A stretch of DNA of 11,842 bases, taken from contig CBCPMX010000119.1 in assembly GCA_965120355.1 (NCBI GenBank), positions 1-11,842 on the forward strand, in the 5' to 3' direction. Both the position numbers and the translations under genes were made by a program. The stretch is from CBCPMX01 sp965120355 (lineage in GTDB: Bacteria > Bacillota > Clostridia > Oscillospirales > Oscillospiraceae). The notes beneath the pieces are model-generated. The model did no database searches, was not told the origin of the DNA, and was given only the letters and a program-made list of their open reading frames with translations. This document shows, piece by piece, positions 1 through 7,071 of this stretch (position 1 is its first letter; each line of letters starts with the position of its first letter).

Positions 1-13
1 ATTTGGCTCCTTG

Positions 14-34
14 TTTATTGACGACACCATCTAG
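14..34. repeat. Left copy of inverted terminal repeat, probable insertion-sequence end
   Basis: TTTATTGACGACACCA at 14-29, one variable base, then CTAG at 31-34. The reverse complement recurs at 11757-11777 (CTAG, one variable base, TGGTGTCGTCAATAAA), so 20 of 21 positions match in inverted orientation. Beyond this core the two copies diverge. The arrangement fits the right end of an element lying mainly outside the window to the left, ending at a CTAG target. CTAG or TA targets are known for IS630 and some IS5-family elements, but the family assignment here is inference. No transposase sequence is visible on this side. Confidence 0.55.
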
Positions 35-143
35 ATGTGCACGCATATTGAACCCTTTTTCTTGCGTTTTTACGTAAATATATTTTACAATGAATAGGAG
101 CGGATATTAAGAAAATTGGGACGGAAACTGACATTTTCTGATG

Positions 144-172
144 TTGACAGCGGCATAAAAAAGGGCTATTCT
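144..172 (+). promoter_or_regulatory. Promoter of the MATE efflux gene
   Basis: TTGACA at 144-149, 17-base spacer, TATTCT at 167-172, close to the vegetative sigma factor consensus. Transcription would start near 179 and give a leader of about 75 bases. A weaker alternative lies upstream (TTGCGT at 62-67, 18-base spacer, TACAAT at 86-91). Confidence 0.7.
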
Positions 173-181
173 GTATCTTAC

Positions 182-228
182 GCATATTGCCCTGACGGGA
201 AATACCGCTGTGCCTGCCGGGCAATTGC
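182..228 (+). other. Leader inverted repeat before the MATE gene
   Basis: ATTGCCC (186-192) pairs with GGGCAAT (219-225). Adding GCA/TGC around a one-base bulge gives about ten base pairs with a 26-base loop. It sits between the promoter and the ribosome binding site. No U tract follows, so it is not an intrinsic terminator. It could be an mRNA-stabilising or translation-modulating hairpin, or chance. It matches no riboswitch I recognise. Confidence 0.35.
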
Positions 229-255
229 AAACGCAGAGTGTCAAAGGAGATTGAA

Positions 256-1620
256 ATGAAGAAGCTGAGTTTGACTGAGGGTGTGATTTGGAAGAGTCTG
301 CTGTCTTTTGCGGTGCCCATTATGGGCAGCAACCTGCTGCAGCAGCTGTACAATGCGGTGGACTCTGCCGTAGTGGGGCAGTTTTCCAGCAGCCAGGCTC
401 TGGCGGCAGTCGGTTCTACGGGATCGCTGATTAGCCTTCTGGTGGGATTATTTCTGGGAATTGCCACCGGCGCCGGTGTCATTTACGCCAATTATTACGG
501 CGCGGGAGACCGGGAAGCCATGACCAGAACTACAGGTACTTCTCTGGTGATTGGCGTGATTGCCGGCGCACTGCTGACGGTGCTGGGACTGCTGCTGTCG
601 CCGGCGCTGCTGCGGCTCATGAATACGCCGGAAGATGTGTTTGATCTGGCGGATACTTATTTGCGTATTTACTTTTTGGGTACAATTCCAATGCTGGTCT
701 ACAATATTGGCGCGGGAATTATTCGTTCCGGCGGCGATTCTATGCGGCCGTTGCTCTATCTGGTCATCAGCGGGCTGGTGAACCTGGTGGTGGACCTGGT
801 TTTGGTGGCGGGCTTTGACATGGGCGTGGCCGGCGCTGCCTGGGCCACGGTGCTTTCGCAGGTGATTGCTGCGCTCCTGGTGCTGTGGCACATGATGCGC
901 ATGGGACCGGAGGAGGATCGCCTTCGGCTTCAGGATCTGCGGTTAACTCGGAAGACGGCGGCGCTGGTGCTGAAGGTGGGGATTCCCTGCGGCTTGCAGT
1001 CGTCCATGTTCAACATTTCCAATATGCTGATCCAGACCAAAATCAACGCGTTTGGTTCCGTGGTGATGGCTGGCTGCGCAGCGTACAGCCGCATCGATGG
1101 ATTTGCCTATATGCCTATGATGGCAATGGGCTTGGCCATCTCCACGTATGTGGGGCAGAACCTGGGCGCAGGTCGCGGGGACCGGCTGAAAAAAGGCGTG
1201 CGGGTGGCAATGGTGATGAGCGCTTTGGCTACAATCTGCGTCGGTGTGCTGATCCTTTTGTTTGGGAGAACGCTCCTGACGGTGTTTACCACGGATCAGG
1301 CGGTACTGGATGAAGGTATGAAGATGCTTTATATCATGGCGCCCACCAGCTGGATTTTCAGTTTTGCGGAGATCTACTCCGGTGCCATCCGCGGTGCCGG
1401 GGCCGCGGTGCCGACAGTGGTAATCAATGCTTTGACCATTTGCGTGTTCCGTATCATTTGGCTGTCTGTGCTGATGCCCATTCGAATGGATATACAGTTG
1501 GTGTATCTGTGCTATCCGGTTTCCTGGGTGCTGTGCGCGCTGGTTTGTGCAGTGTATTATTATAAGGGAAATTGGCGGCACGCCCTCGGCAGTGTCCAGG
1601 CCGCGGCCAAAGCGGCATAG
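256..1620 (+). CDS. MATE family multidrug/cation antiporter
   Basis: Integral membrane exporter of the MATE (NorM/MepA/DinF-like) family, which expels drugs or metabolites in exchange for Na+ or H+. It has 454 residues, the usual size, with about twelve hydrophobic segments in two pseudo-symmetric halves. Family signatures are visible: AVDSAVVGQF near residue 35, GAGIIRSGGDSMRP near 155-168, VGQNLGAGRGDR near 298-309, and GAIRGAGAAVPT in the C-terminal half. A GTG at 238 would add six residues. I choose ATG 256 because AAAGGAG at 243-249 lies six bases before it and would fall inside the longer version. It is transcribed alone from the promoter at 144-172 and converges on the pseudouridine synthase gene. 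It ends with TAG. The substrate cannot be told from the sequence. Confidence 0.95.
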   Translation: MKKLSLTEGVIWKSLLSFAVPIMGSNLLQQLYNAVDSAVVGQFSSSQALAAVGSTGSLISLLVGLFLGIATGAGVIYANYYGAGDREAMTRTTGTSLVIGVIAGALLTVLGLLLSPALLRLMNTPEDVFDLADTYLRIYFLGTIPMLVYNIGAGIIRSGGDSMRPLLYLVISGLVNLVVDLVLVAGFDMGVAGAAWATVLSQVIAALLVLWHMMRMGPEEDRLRLQDLRLTRKTAALVLKVGIPCGLQSSMFNISNMLIQTKINAFGSVVMAGCAAYSRIDGFAYMPMMAMGLAISTYVGQNLGAGRGDRLKKGVRVAMVMSALATICVGVLILLFGRTLLTVFTTDQAVLDEGMKMLYIMAPTSWIFSFAEIYSGAIRGAGAAVPTVVINALTICVFRIIWLSVLMPIRMDIQLVYLCYPVSWVLCALVCAVYYYKGNWRHALGSVQAAAKAA

Positions 1621-1627
1621 AAACAGC

Positions 1628-1677
1628 AAAAATTCCAACAGCCCCGCCTTTGTGCCGACACAAAGGCGGGGCTGTTG
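1628..1677 (-). terminator. Intrinsic terminator of the dipeptidase/pseudouridine synthase operon
   Basis: A perfect 19-bp inverted repeat (1636-1654 with 1659-1677) around a 4-base loop, core GCCCCGCC/GGCGGGGC. On the minus strand the stem is followed by a short U tract (AAAAA on + at 1628-1632), so it terminates the minus-strand operon, whose last stop is at 1694. On the plus strand no U run follows, but the stem lies 15 bases past the MATE stop and may slow or protect that transcript too. Confidence 0.85.
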
Positions 1678-1693
1678 AACAGAAGGCCATTCC

Positions 1694-2593
1694 TTATGCT
1701 ATGGCGATTGCCGGCAGAAAATCCGGCGGGATAGCTGCAGTGAGGGTCATTGGCAGTTTCGTCAGAGGGTGGAGGAAGTCCAGACGCTGCGCCAGCAGAT
1801 GTTGATAGGGCCAGCCCAGGGTTTCCGACACGGCACGGCATTCCGGTGTATCATACATGGGATCACCGAGAATGGGACAGCCTGCGGCAAGACAGTGGAT
1901 GCGGAGCTGGTGGGTCCGGCCTGTTTCCGGATGCAGCTCCAGGAGGCTCCATCCTTCATGGCGGGAGAGCACCTGGTAGCGGGTTATGGCAGGCTGCCCT
2001 GCGGGGTCAGCGCACCTCAACATGCGCCGGGGATCCGGCCGGGCAATGGCCCAGTCCCAGCGCCCCGTATCCGCAGGTGGCCCGCCCAATACCGGGGCGA
2101 GATATGTTTTGCGCACCTGACCGGCATGGAGGGCGCGGGTCAGGATGTCATGCACATAGGCGTTTTTGGAGAATAGCACAATTCCCTGGGTGTCCCGATC
2201 CAGCCGGGTCAGAATGTGAACTGCGCAGCGCTGGCTTGTGGCGTTATAATATCCCAGAACACGGTTGGCCAAGGTGCCGGTGTAGCGGACGGTGGACGGA
2301 TGGATCAGCAGTCCCGGCGGCTTTTGGACCGCCAGCAGCGCTTCGTCTTCGTAGAGAATTTCCAGAGGGCCGTCCTCCGGTGGAAAATCCGGCGGAGGCG
2401 CGGACAGATCCACCTGAACCAAATCTCCAGCGGCCAGTACATAATTGGTGTGAACTGGAATGCCGTTGACGCGGAAGGCGTTGCGCGGTTTCAGCCGGGA
2501 GATGTATCCGCCTGCCAGTTCCATAGGGCGGCGCAGGTAGAAACCCAGCCGTGTGCCGGCGTATTCTTGCTCCACGCGGCGCTCCAGAATCAT
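1694..2593 (-). CDS. RluA family RNA pseudouridine synthase
   Basis: Converts specific uridines in rRNA or tRNA to pseudouridine in the cytoplasm. It has 299 residues, typical of the family. An S4-like RNA-binding region occupies about 15-65 and the catalytic domain about 78-285. The catalytic motif is HILTRLDRDTQG at 126-137, with Asp132 as the expected nucleophile. A second family motif, ETGRTHQLRIH, is at 223-233, followed by GDPMY at 243-247. The start codon ATG at 2593 overlaps the TGA of the upstream dipeptidase gene (ATGA). GGAGGG lies six bases before it, so translation is probably coupled. It is the second gene of a two-gene operon ending at the hairpin at 1636-1677. Which uridine it modifies (RluC-, RluD- or YlyB/YjbO-like) cannot be assigned. 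Confidence 0.94.
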   Translation of the reverse strand: MILERRVEQEYAGTRLGFYLRRPMELAGGYISRLKPRNAFRVNGIPVHTNYVLAAGDLVQVDLSAPPPDFPPEDGPLEILYEDEALLAVQKPPGLLIHPSTVRYTGTLANRVLGYYNATSQRCAVHILTRLDRDTQGIVLFSKNAYVHDILTRALHAGQVRKTYLAPVLGGPPADTGRWDWAIARPDPRRMLRCADPAGQPAITRYQVLSRHEGWSLLELHPETGRTHQLRIHCLAAGCPILGDPMYDTPECRAVSETLGWPYQHLLAQRLDFLHPLTKLPMTLTAAIPPDFLPAIAIA

Positions 2594-3978
2594 ACGTAAC
2601 CCTCCAGCAGATGATCCATGGCCCGGATAAACGGAGCGACCGTGGACAAAATGACCTCCTCCGAGGTGGAGTGGGCGTTGTGGATTTCCATGCCCACAGA
2701 GATGATGTACAGATCCGGCCGCATGGCATGAAACACCGAAGTTTCCAGCCCTACATGCAGCGCATCGATCTCATAGGGAATGCCCATGTGTTTAAATGCC
2801 TGGCAGAAGGCGGTGGCCAGAGGATTGCGCCGGGAGGCGGGCCAGCTGGGATAAGAAGATCTGGTTTCGGCAAATCCGGCGTCAGCAGCGAGTTCCGACA
2901 ATGTGGCGGCCAGACGCTGGCCAGCTTCGTCGTCGTAGCAGCGGATCATGGTGCGAACCTCTGCCAGGCCGTTCGCCATTTGGACCCGTCCAAGGTTACA
3001 GGAAACACCGGGGGAAGTGGGGATCAGCGGGTGCCGGGAAAAGACGCCGTGGGGCAGATTCCCCATCAGCTGTAACAGCCGGTCACGGCCGGCGTCAGTC
3101 AGCACGGTGCCTGACCACTGCGTTGGGGTGACGGTCACATGCTCTGCCGGAACAGGCTGTTCTGCCGCTATGACGACGGCGCTGCCGTCGGCGGGAATGG
3201 CGTTGAAGGCGGCGCCTGCGTCCACGGATGCCAGTGCCCAGGGCTCTGGCAGGGCACGCAGATAGGCGGACAACGTACAGATGGCATTTTCCTGTACCCG
3301 GTCGATATCATAGCCGGAGTGACCGCCGGGAAAGCCGGAGACCTGAATCTGCCACGCCTGCAAACCGGGTGCGTGTGCCGGTAGTGTGGACAGATGGCTG
3401 GTGAATTCCTGCCGGATGCCGCCGGCGCTGCCAATGACCACCTTGCCAAAGCAGAAACCGTCCAGATTAATCAGGCATTTTGCGCCGTCCAAAGCGCGGG
3501 GAGAGAGCGCCTTGGCTCCGCGCAGGCCCTCTTCTTCGCGGGAGGTGAGAATCAGCCGCAGGGGGCCATGGGGGATTTTCAACTTTACCAGATACAGCAT
3601 GGCTGCGATTCCCAGCCCACAGTCGGCCCCCAGGGAGCTGCGCCCGTCTGTGTGGAGGACTTCACCTTCGGTGACCGGTGTGATGGGATCATGAAGCGGA
3701 TCAAAGCCGCTGCCAGGGGCGGCGACAGCTACCATGTCTGTATGGCCCTGTAAAATAGTCAGGGGAATTTGCTCCAGACCGGGAGAAGCGGGAATGTCGC
3801 AGATAATATTCATGGCCTTATCTATAGTGGGAGATAGGCCGCGCCGTTTCAGCCAACGTACCAGCAGATGGCTGATGGCCGTTTCGTTGCCGGAGCCGTG
3901 GGCCACGGAACAGAACAGCCGGAACTGCTCCAGTACGCCATCGACAATCTCTTGATCAGCAGGCAGACAGGAACGCAT
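2590..3978 (-). CDS. pepD: M20 family aminoacyl-histidine / cytosol non-specific dipeptidase (PepD-like)
   Basis: Zinc metallopeptidase that hydrolyses dipeptides such as Xaa-His in the cytoplasm. It has 462 residues from the chosen start. Visible M20C motifs: QGHTDMV at 77-83 (metal ligand His79, catalytic-type Asp81), SLGADCG at 115-121 (bridging Asp119), SREEEG at 146-151 (catalytic Glu148/Glu149), LINLD ending at Asp173, GGHSG at 218-222, HVGLE at 408-412 and HSTSEE at 436-441. The common family form of the second motif is GADNG; here Cys replaces Asn. The frame is open 39 codons further upstream. ATG 3978 is chosen because AAAGGAGG lies just before it and the upstream extension looks unlike the family. 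It is the first gene of an operon with the pseudouridine synthase, driven by the promoter at 4086-4114. Confidence 0.92.
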   Translation of the reverse strand: MRSCLPADQEIVDGVLEQFRLFCSVAHGSGNETAISHLLVRWLKRRGLSPTIDKAMNIICDIPASPGLEQIPLTILQGHTDMVAVAAPGSGFDPLHDPITPVTEGEVLHTDGRSSLGADCGLGIAAMLYLVKLKIPHGPLRLILTSREEEGLRGAKALSPRALDGAKCLINLDGFCFGKVVIGSAGGIRQEFTSHLSTLPAHAPGLQAWQIQVSGFPGGHSGYDIDRVQENAICTLSAYLRALPEPWALASVDAGAAFNAIPADGSAVVIAAEQPVPAEHVTVTPTQWSGTVLTDAGRDRLLQLMGNLPHGVFSRHPLIPTSPGVSCNLGRVQMANGLAEVRTMIRCYDDEAGQRLAATLSELAADAGFAETRSSYPSWPASRRNPLATAFCQAFKHMGIPYEIDALHVGLETSVFHAMRPDLYIISVGMEIHNAHSTSEEVILSTVAPFIRAMDHLLEGYV

Positions 3979-4085
3979 GGGAATCCCTCCTTTGCGGCGA
4001 AATGGCAGAACCACAGAACAGATTGGCGCAGATTCCGGTTTTCGCGCAGGGCGACCGCCAATCAATGTCGTGTTTTTACAGGAAC

Positions 4086-4114
4086 AGTGTACCACATTTT
4101 TTTAGAAATGTCAC
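4086..4114 (-). promoter_or_regulatory. Promoter of the dipeptidase/pseudouridine synthase operon
   Basis: On the minus strand: GTGACA (4114-4109), a 17-base spacer, then TACACT (4091-4086) preceded by TGG, an extended -10. The leader to ATG 3978 would be about 100 bases. Opposite the cysK promoter, with about 75 bases between the two. Confidence 0.6.
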
Positions 4115-4190
4115 GCGAGCAAAAATGCATTCCTGCTTTTCTGGCATGTGATGGGTTCCCCTGTAGGAAGAAATCCGTGCTGCCCATCTA

Positions 4191-4219
4191 TTGACAAACT
4201 TACGCCGGTGCAGTATGGT
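4191..4219 (+). promoter_or_regulatory. Promoter of the cysteine synthase gene
   Basis: Perfect TTGACA at 4191-4196, 17-base spacer, TATGGT at 4214-4219. Transcription would start near 4226, leaving a leader of about 33 bases, too short for a T-box or SAM riboswitch. No cysteine-type regulatory RNA is visible. Confidence 0.7.
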
Positions 4220-4258
4220 GAAAGCGATACAGATTTTAAATGGATTGGAGAAGATGCA

Positions 4259-5197
4259 ATGCATATCTATCAAAGTCTGCCGGAGCTGATCGGCAACACC
4301 CCCATGTTGGAGCTGAAGCGCAGCGAGGCGCTGTGGGGAACTTCCGCGCCCATCTATGCAAAATTGGAGTACTTTAACCCGTTGGGTTCTGCAAAGGACC
4401 GCGCAGCGCTCTATATGCTCAAAACGGCAGAAGAACGGGGCGATATTTCGGCAAATACGGTGATTATTGAGCCGACCTCCGGCAATACTGGAATTGGGCT
4501 TGCCTATATCTGTGCCGCCCGGGGTTATCGCCTGGTGCTGACGATGCCGGAGAATATGAGTTTGGAGCGCCGGAGCCTGTTGGCGGCTTTGGGCGCACAG
4601 ATTGTTCTGACACCTGCGGAGGAGGGGATGAACGGTGCAGTGGAGAAAGCGCAGGCGCTGCATGCGGAAAACCCGGATTCCTACATTCCGGATCAATTCA
4701 GCAATCCAGCCAATGCGCAGGCCCATGAAGAGACGACAGCCCGGGAAATTCTACGGGACCTGGACGGTCAGGTGGATATCTTTGTGTCTGCCGTGGGTAC
4801 CGGCGGTACGCTGACCGGCAATGGACGGGTGCTGAAGCGGGAAAACCCGAACTGCCGGATTGTCGCTGTGGAGCCCGCCGGGTCGCCGCTGCTGTCCCAG
4901 GGGCGAACTGGCCCCCATAAGATTCAGGGAATTGGCGCCAATTTCATTCCGGCATTGCTGGATCAAAGTCTCATTGATGAGATTATCGCCGTGACAGATG
5001 AGGACGCCTATACCCTTTGCCGCCAGACAGCAAAAACGGAGGGACTTTTGGTGGGCGTCAGTTCCGGTGCAGTGCTTTGGGCGGCCCGGGAACTGGCACT
5101 GCGGCCTGAAAACGCCGGTAAACGGATTGTGGTGCTCTTACCGGACAGCGGCGAGCGGTACCTGTCTTCCGGACTGTACGCAGACGAGATGGGATAA
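4259..5197 (+). CDS. cysK: Cysteine synthase (O-acetylserine sulfhydrylase)
   Basis: PLP enzyme that joins O-acetyl-L-serine and sulfide to make L-cysteine, in the cytoplasm. It has 312 residues, the normal CysK length. Motifs: IGNTPML at 11-17, NPLGSAKDR at 40-48 (Lys46 should form the Schiff base with PLP), PTSGNTG at 72-78 (substrate loop), VGTGGTLTG at 179-187 (phosphate-binding glycine loop), VSSGA at 267-271 and PDSGERYLS at 295-303. The frame is open upstream to 4148, but GGAG at 4247-4250 and the promoter at 4191-4219 both support ATG 4259. It is transcribed alone and ends at the hairpin at 5200-5237. No serine acetyltransferase gene is adjacent. A CysM-like isozyme is possible, but CysK fits best. 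Confidence 0.95.
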   Translation: MHIYQSLPELIGNTPMLELKRSEALWGTSAPIYAKLEYFNPLGSAKDRAALYMLKTAEERGDISANTVIIEPTSGNTGIGLAYICAARGYRLVLTMPENMSLERRSLLAALGAQIVLTPAEEGMNGAVEKAQALHAENPDSYIPDQFSNPANAQAHEETTAREILRDLDGQVDIFVSAVGTGGTLTGNGRVLKRENPNCRIVAVEPAGSPLLSQGRTGPHKIQGIGANFIPALLDQSLIDEIIAVTDEDAYTLCRQTAKTEGLLVGVSSGAVLWAARELALRPENAGKRIVVLLPDSGERYLSSGLYADEMG

Positions 5198-5199
5198 CA

Positions 5200-5237
5200 A
5201 AAGGGGGTGCTGCAAATTGCTTTGCAGCACCCCCTTT
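5200..5237. terminator. Two-way intrinsic terminator between cysK and the phosphatidyltransferase gene
   Basis: A 17-bp perfect inverted repeat: AAAGGGGGTGCTGCAAA (5200-5216), loop TTGC, TTTGCAGCACCCCCTTT (5221-5237). It starts three bases after the cysK stop. On the minus strand the stem ends in a U-rich run (TTTTGTTAT), so it also serves the minus-strand gene whose stop is at 5278. On the plus strand the U run is only three bases, part of the stem. Confidence 0.85.
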
Positions 5238-5277
5238 ATGGTGCGTCCTGTGGAAAGGAAAACCGGATTGGCGCCGG

Positions 5278-5868
5278 TCAAGTTGTGGAATTTTCTGCGT
5301 GATCGGAGCCGCTGCCGCGAAGAATCTGGATGTTCCGGATGCAGTAAAGCACCAGAGAGAGCAGCATGACGGCGACACAGATCCCGATTAAAAGGTTGGA
5401 AACCGCCGCGGGAATTGTATACCACACAATATGGATGAACATCATCAGATAAAGTAAGCAAGTAGCCAGTTTGCCATGCCAGACGGCGCTGTAGACGCTC
5501 CCTGTCCGGCGGATGACGATTATGCCAACCACACCGTCTATGGTTTCTTTAATGGCCAACAAAATGGCCGGTACCAGCATCATCGGGAACCGGGCGAACA
5601 GACACAACAAAACTGAAAACTGCGTCAGCTTATCGGCTACAGGATCCAGGATTTTGCCCAAATTGCTGACCATGTGGAAATGACGGGCCACAAAGCCATC
5701 AATCACATCTGTTGCGCCGGACAGCACCAGGGCAGCGGCCGCCAACCCATACCGGCTTTCACCCCAGTACAGCCAGATGATGACCGGAATCAAAATCAGA
5801 CGGAACAGGGACAGCAGATTGGGGATCGTCAGGATCCTGCGCTCCATGGGTTTTTCTTCTTTTTTCAT
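5278..5868 (-). CDS. pgsA: CDP-alcohol phosphatidyltransferase, PgsA-like
   Basis: Integral membrane enzyme of phospholipid synthesis. It most likely makes phosphatidylglycerophosphate from CDP-diacylglycerol and glycerol-3-phosphate. It has 196 residues and several hydrophobic helices (about 13-34, 40-53, 83-120, 133-150, 155-177). The full family signature is intact: Asp54-x2-Asp57-Gly58-x2-Ala61-Arg62-x8-Gly71-x3-Asp75-x3-Asp79, the two-metal active site. The open frame continues upstream, but the promoter at 5909-5937 places the transcript start near 5902, so the start is ATG 5868 (preceded by GGGGGGAAG) or ATG 5847. A cardiolipin synthase of the same fold is an alternative, since the signature does not separate the two. 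The C-terminal tail is short and polar. Confidence 0.88.
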   Translation of the reverse strand: MKKEEKPMERRILTIPNLLSLFRLILIPVIIWLYWGESRYGLAAAALVLSGATDVIDGFVARHFHMVSNLGKILDPVADKLTQFSVLLCLFARFPMMLVPAILLAIKETIDGVVGIIVIRRTGSVYSAVWHGKLATCLLYLMMFIHIVWYTIPAAVSNLLIGICVAVMLLSLVLYCIRNIQILRGSGSDHAENSTT

Positions 5869-5908
5869 AGCTTCCCCCCGTATTGTTGCATATGGAATCT
5901 TGCTTTCT

Positions 5909-5937
5909 ATTCTACGTCCGGGGCTGGAAGATGTCAA
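5909..5937 (-). promoter_or_regulatory. Promoter of the phosphatidyltransferase gene
   Basis: On the minus strand: TTGACA (5937-5932), 17-base spacer, TAGAAT (5914-5909). It lies in the 157-base gap behind the MarR stop codon, so this gene can be transcribed independently of marR. I see no convincing terminator in that gap, so read-through from marR is possible. Confidence 0.72.
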
Positions 5938-6025
5938 GGTTTTGTGAAGATTTGACTGAGCCGGAGCGCCCGTGAAATTATGGAATACAATAATCTGCCT
6001 GTAGACGGCCAATCCGTGCGCCCAG

Positions 6026-6511
6026 TCAAGACTGTTCCGATGAGAGTTGAGAGGACGGCGGTTTCAATGGCTCCGGCTGCAGCATGGGTAAAATGCGGGA
6101 GAGAATTTCGATGGCCCTGCTGAACTCCTCCAGGTCTTCTTCCGTCATCTGTGAGAGCAGGTTGCGGAAACAGCCGGCATTTTCGGATAAAAAGTGATCC
6201 ACATAGTCAACGCCCGCCCGTGTCAACCGAATCCGGATGGTTCTGCGGTCGTTGGGATCGTACAGGCGTTCCACAAAGGCGTGTTCCACCAGACGGTTGA
6301 CCATTTTGGTGGCCTGCTGTTTGGGCATTTGGGTGAGGCAGGAGAATTCCGTCATGGTAACAGCGCCGCCGACACTGCGTAAAAATTGCAGACTGTAGTA
6401 CATCTCCAGGCTGACACCGTCATCCAGGATTTGTTTAAAAGGGCGGGCGATGTGAAAGTTCCATTGGGGGAGGACCAGCAGCAGAAGCTGCTGCACTTCT
6501 GGAATATTCAT
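6026..6511 (-). CDS. MarR family transcriptional regulator
   Basis: Winged helix-turn-helix dimeric regulator, 161 residues. The DNA-binding domain spans about 35-100. The recognition-helix region is PKQQATKMVNRLVEHAFV at 63-80, and the wing carries DPNDRRTIRIRLT at 85-97, with the Asp-Arg-Arg typical of MarR proteins. Flanking helices at about 2-30 and 102-145 would form the dimer interface. ATG 6511 is chosen over one 12 codons upstream because AAAGGAG lies nine bases before it. The gene is divergent from the HEAT-repeat gene and shares a regulatory region with it that contains an inverted repeat (6571-6609). MarR genes commonly control themselves and the divergent neighbour; that is the inference here. 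The ligand is unknown. Confidence 0.92.
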   Translation of the reverse strand: MNIPEVQQLLLLVLPQWNFHIARPFKQILDDGVSLEMYYSLQFLRSVGGAVTMTEFSCLTQMPKQQATKMVNRLVEHAFVERLYDPNDRRTIRIRLTRAGVDYVDHFLSENAGCFRNLLSQMTEEDLEEFSRAIEILSRILPMLQPEPLKPPSSQLSSEQS

Positions 6512-6540
6512 AAATATAAGCTCCTTTTGGAATCTCATCA

Positions 6541-6569
6541 TTGACAAGTTGGCAAATATGCGTTATATT
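6541..6569 (+). promoter_or_regulatory. Promoter of the HEAT-repeat gene
   Basis: TTGACA at 6541-6546, 17-base spacer, TATATT at 6564-6569, followed immediately by the inverted repeat at 6571-6609. The transcript start would fall near 6576, inside the left arm of that repeat. Confidence 0.7.
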
Positions 6570-6570
6570 G

Positions 6571-6598
6571 ATAGTAGCATTTTATTTACTAAAAACAA
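6571..6598 (-). promoter_or_regulatory. Candidate marR promoter overlapping the operator
   Basis: On the minus strand: TTGTTT (6598-6593), 16-base spacer, TACTAT (6576-6571) preceded by TGC, an extended -10. The match is moderate. The -10 coincides with the left arm of the inverted repeat, so a protein bound there would block both divergent promoters. An alternative -10 is TATAAC slightly downstream, but it lacks a -35. Confidence 0.4.
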
Positions 6599-6609
6599 AG
6601 TGCTACTAT
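6571..6609. promoter_or_regulatory. Inverted-repeat operator candidate between marR and the HEAT gene
   Basis: ATAGTAGCA (6571-6579) is the inverse of TGCTACTAT (6601-6609), with centres 30 bases apart, about three helical turns. Inside it, TAGTA (6572-6576) and TACTA (6587-6591) form a 20-base MarR-sized palindrome. It lies directly downstream of the -10 of the HEAT gene and over the candidate marR -10. Binding by the adjacent MarR protein is inference. Confidence 0.5.
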
Positions 6610-6656
6610 TTGTTTCTGTCTTGCCAAACTCGAAACATTCAGAAAGGACGATGACT

Positions 6657-6983
6657 ATGAGCAAGCTGGCAAAGGTACAAAAATGCATTGAAAAGAAGAA
6701 AGCGTCCGAACTGGTCAAACTGGCCAAAGACTCGGACAAGGAAGTCCGCCTGGCTGCCATTGCGGGCATGGAGCAGTTGAGCAGCCACGCCTTTCTGAAC
6801 GAGCTGGTGGCCATGATGGACGATCCCGACGAAGAGATTCGCATCGCTGTCATTCATGCCATTGGGGAAGCGCGTGACCGCAGTGTAGACACCCATCTGC
6901 GCTACTACTTAGAGCGTGAGTCCCGGGAACCGGTGCGCGAAGCGATTTTGGAGGCACTGAAAAAAATGCCGAAAGAAAAATAA
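6657..6983 (+). CDS. Small HEAT-repeat protein
   Basis: A soluble 108-residue protein made almost entirely of paired helices. Three repeat units can be seen, with second helices EVRLAAIAGMEQL (29-41), EEIRIAVIHAIGEA (59-72) and EPVREAILEALKKM (91-104). The periodic Arg/Ala/Ile positions are typical of HEAT or PBS-lyase-type repeats. Such modules bind other proteins; no enzyme motif is present and the partner is unknown. AAAGGA at 6643-6648 is eight bases from ATG 6657 but only two from ATG 6651, so 6657 is preferred. It is divergent from marR, has its own promoter, and is followed by a terminator at 7005-7043. The tail is strongly basic (KKMPKEK). Confidence 0.85.
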   Translation: MSKLAKVQKCIEKKKASELVKLAKDSDKEVRLAAIAGMEQLSSHAFLNELVAMMDDPDEEIRIAVIHAIGEARDRSVDTHLRYYLERESREPVREAILEALKKMPKEK

Positions 6984-7004
6984 AGGAATGTTCAGCAGCG
7001 AATT

Positions 7005-7043
7005 GGCTGTGGGGAAGAATCGTCCCTTGTAGCCTTTATTTTA
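7005..7043 (+). terminator. Intrinsic terminator of the HEAT-repeat gene
   Basis: GGCTGTGGGGA (7005-7015) pairs, using several G-U pairs, with TCCCTTGTAGCC (7023-7034). The U-rich run TTTATTTTA follows directly. It lies 22 bases after the stop codon. Confidence 0.6.
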
Positions 7044-7071
7044 TGCGGGAACAGATGGATTGTCAATTGCC

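Noticed and set aside
90..110. Tiny open frame MNRSGY upstream of the MATE gene
   Set aside because: Six codons, no convincing ribosome binding site, and it lies before the preferred promoter.
4100..4258. T-box or SAM riboswitch before cysK
   Set aside because: The promoter at 4191-4219 leaves a leader of only about 33 bases, with no terminator or specifier-like structure.
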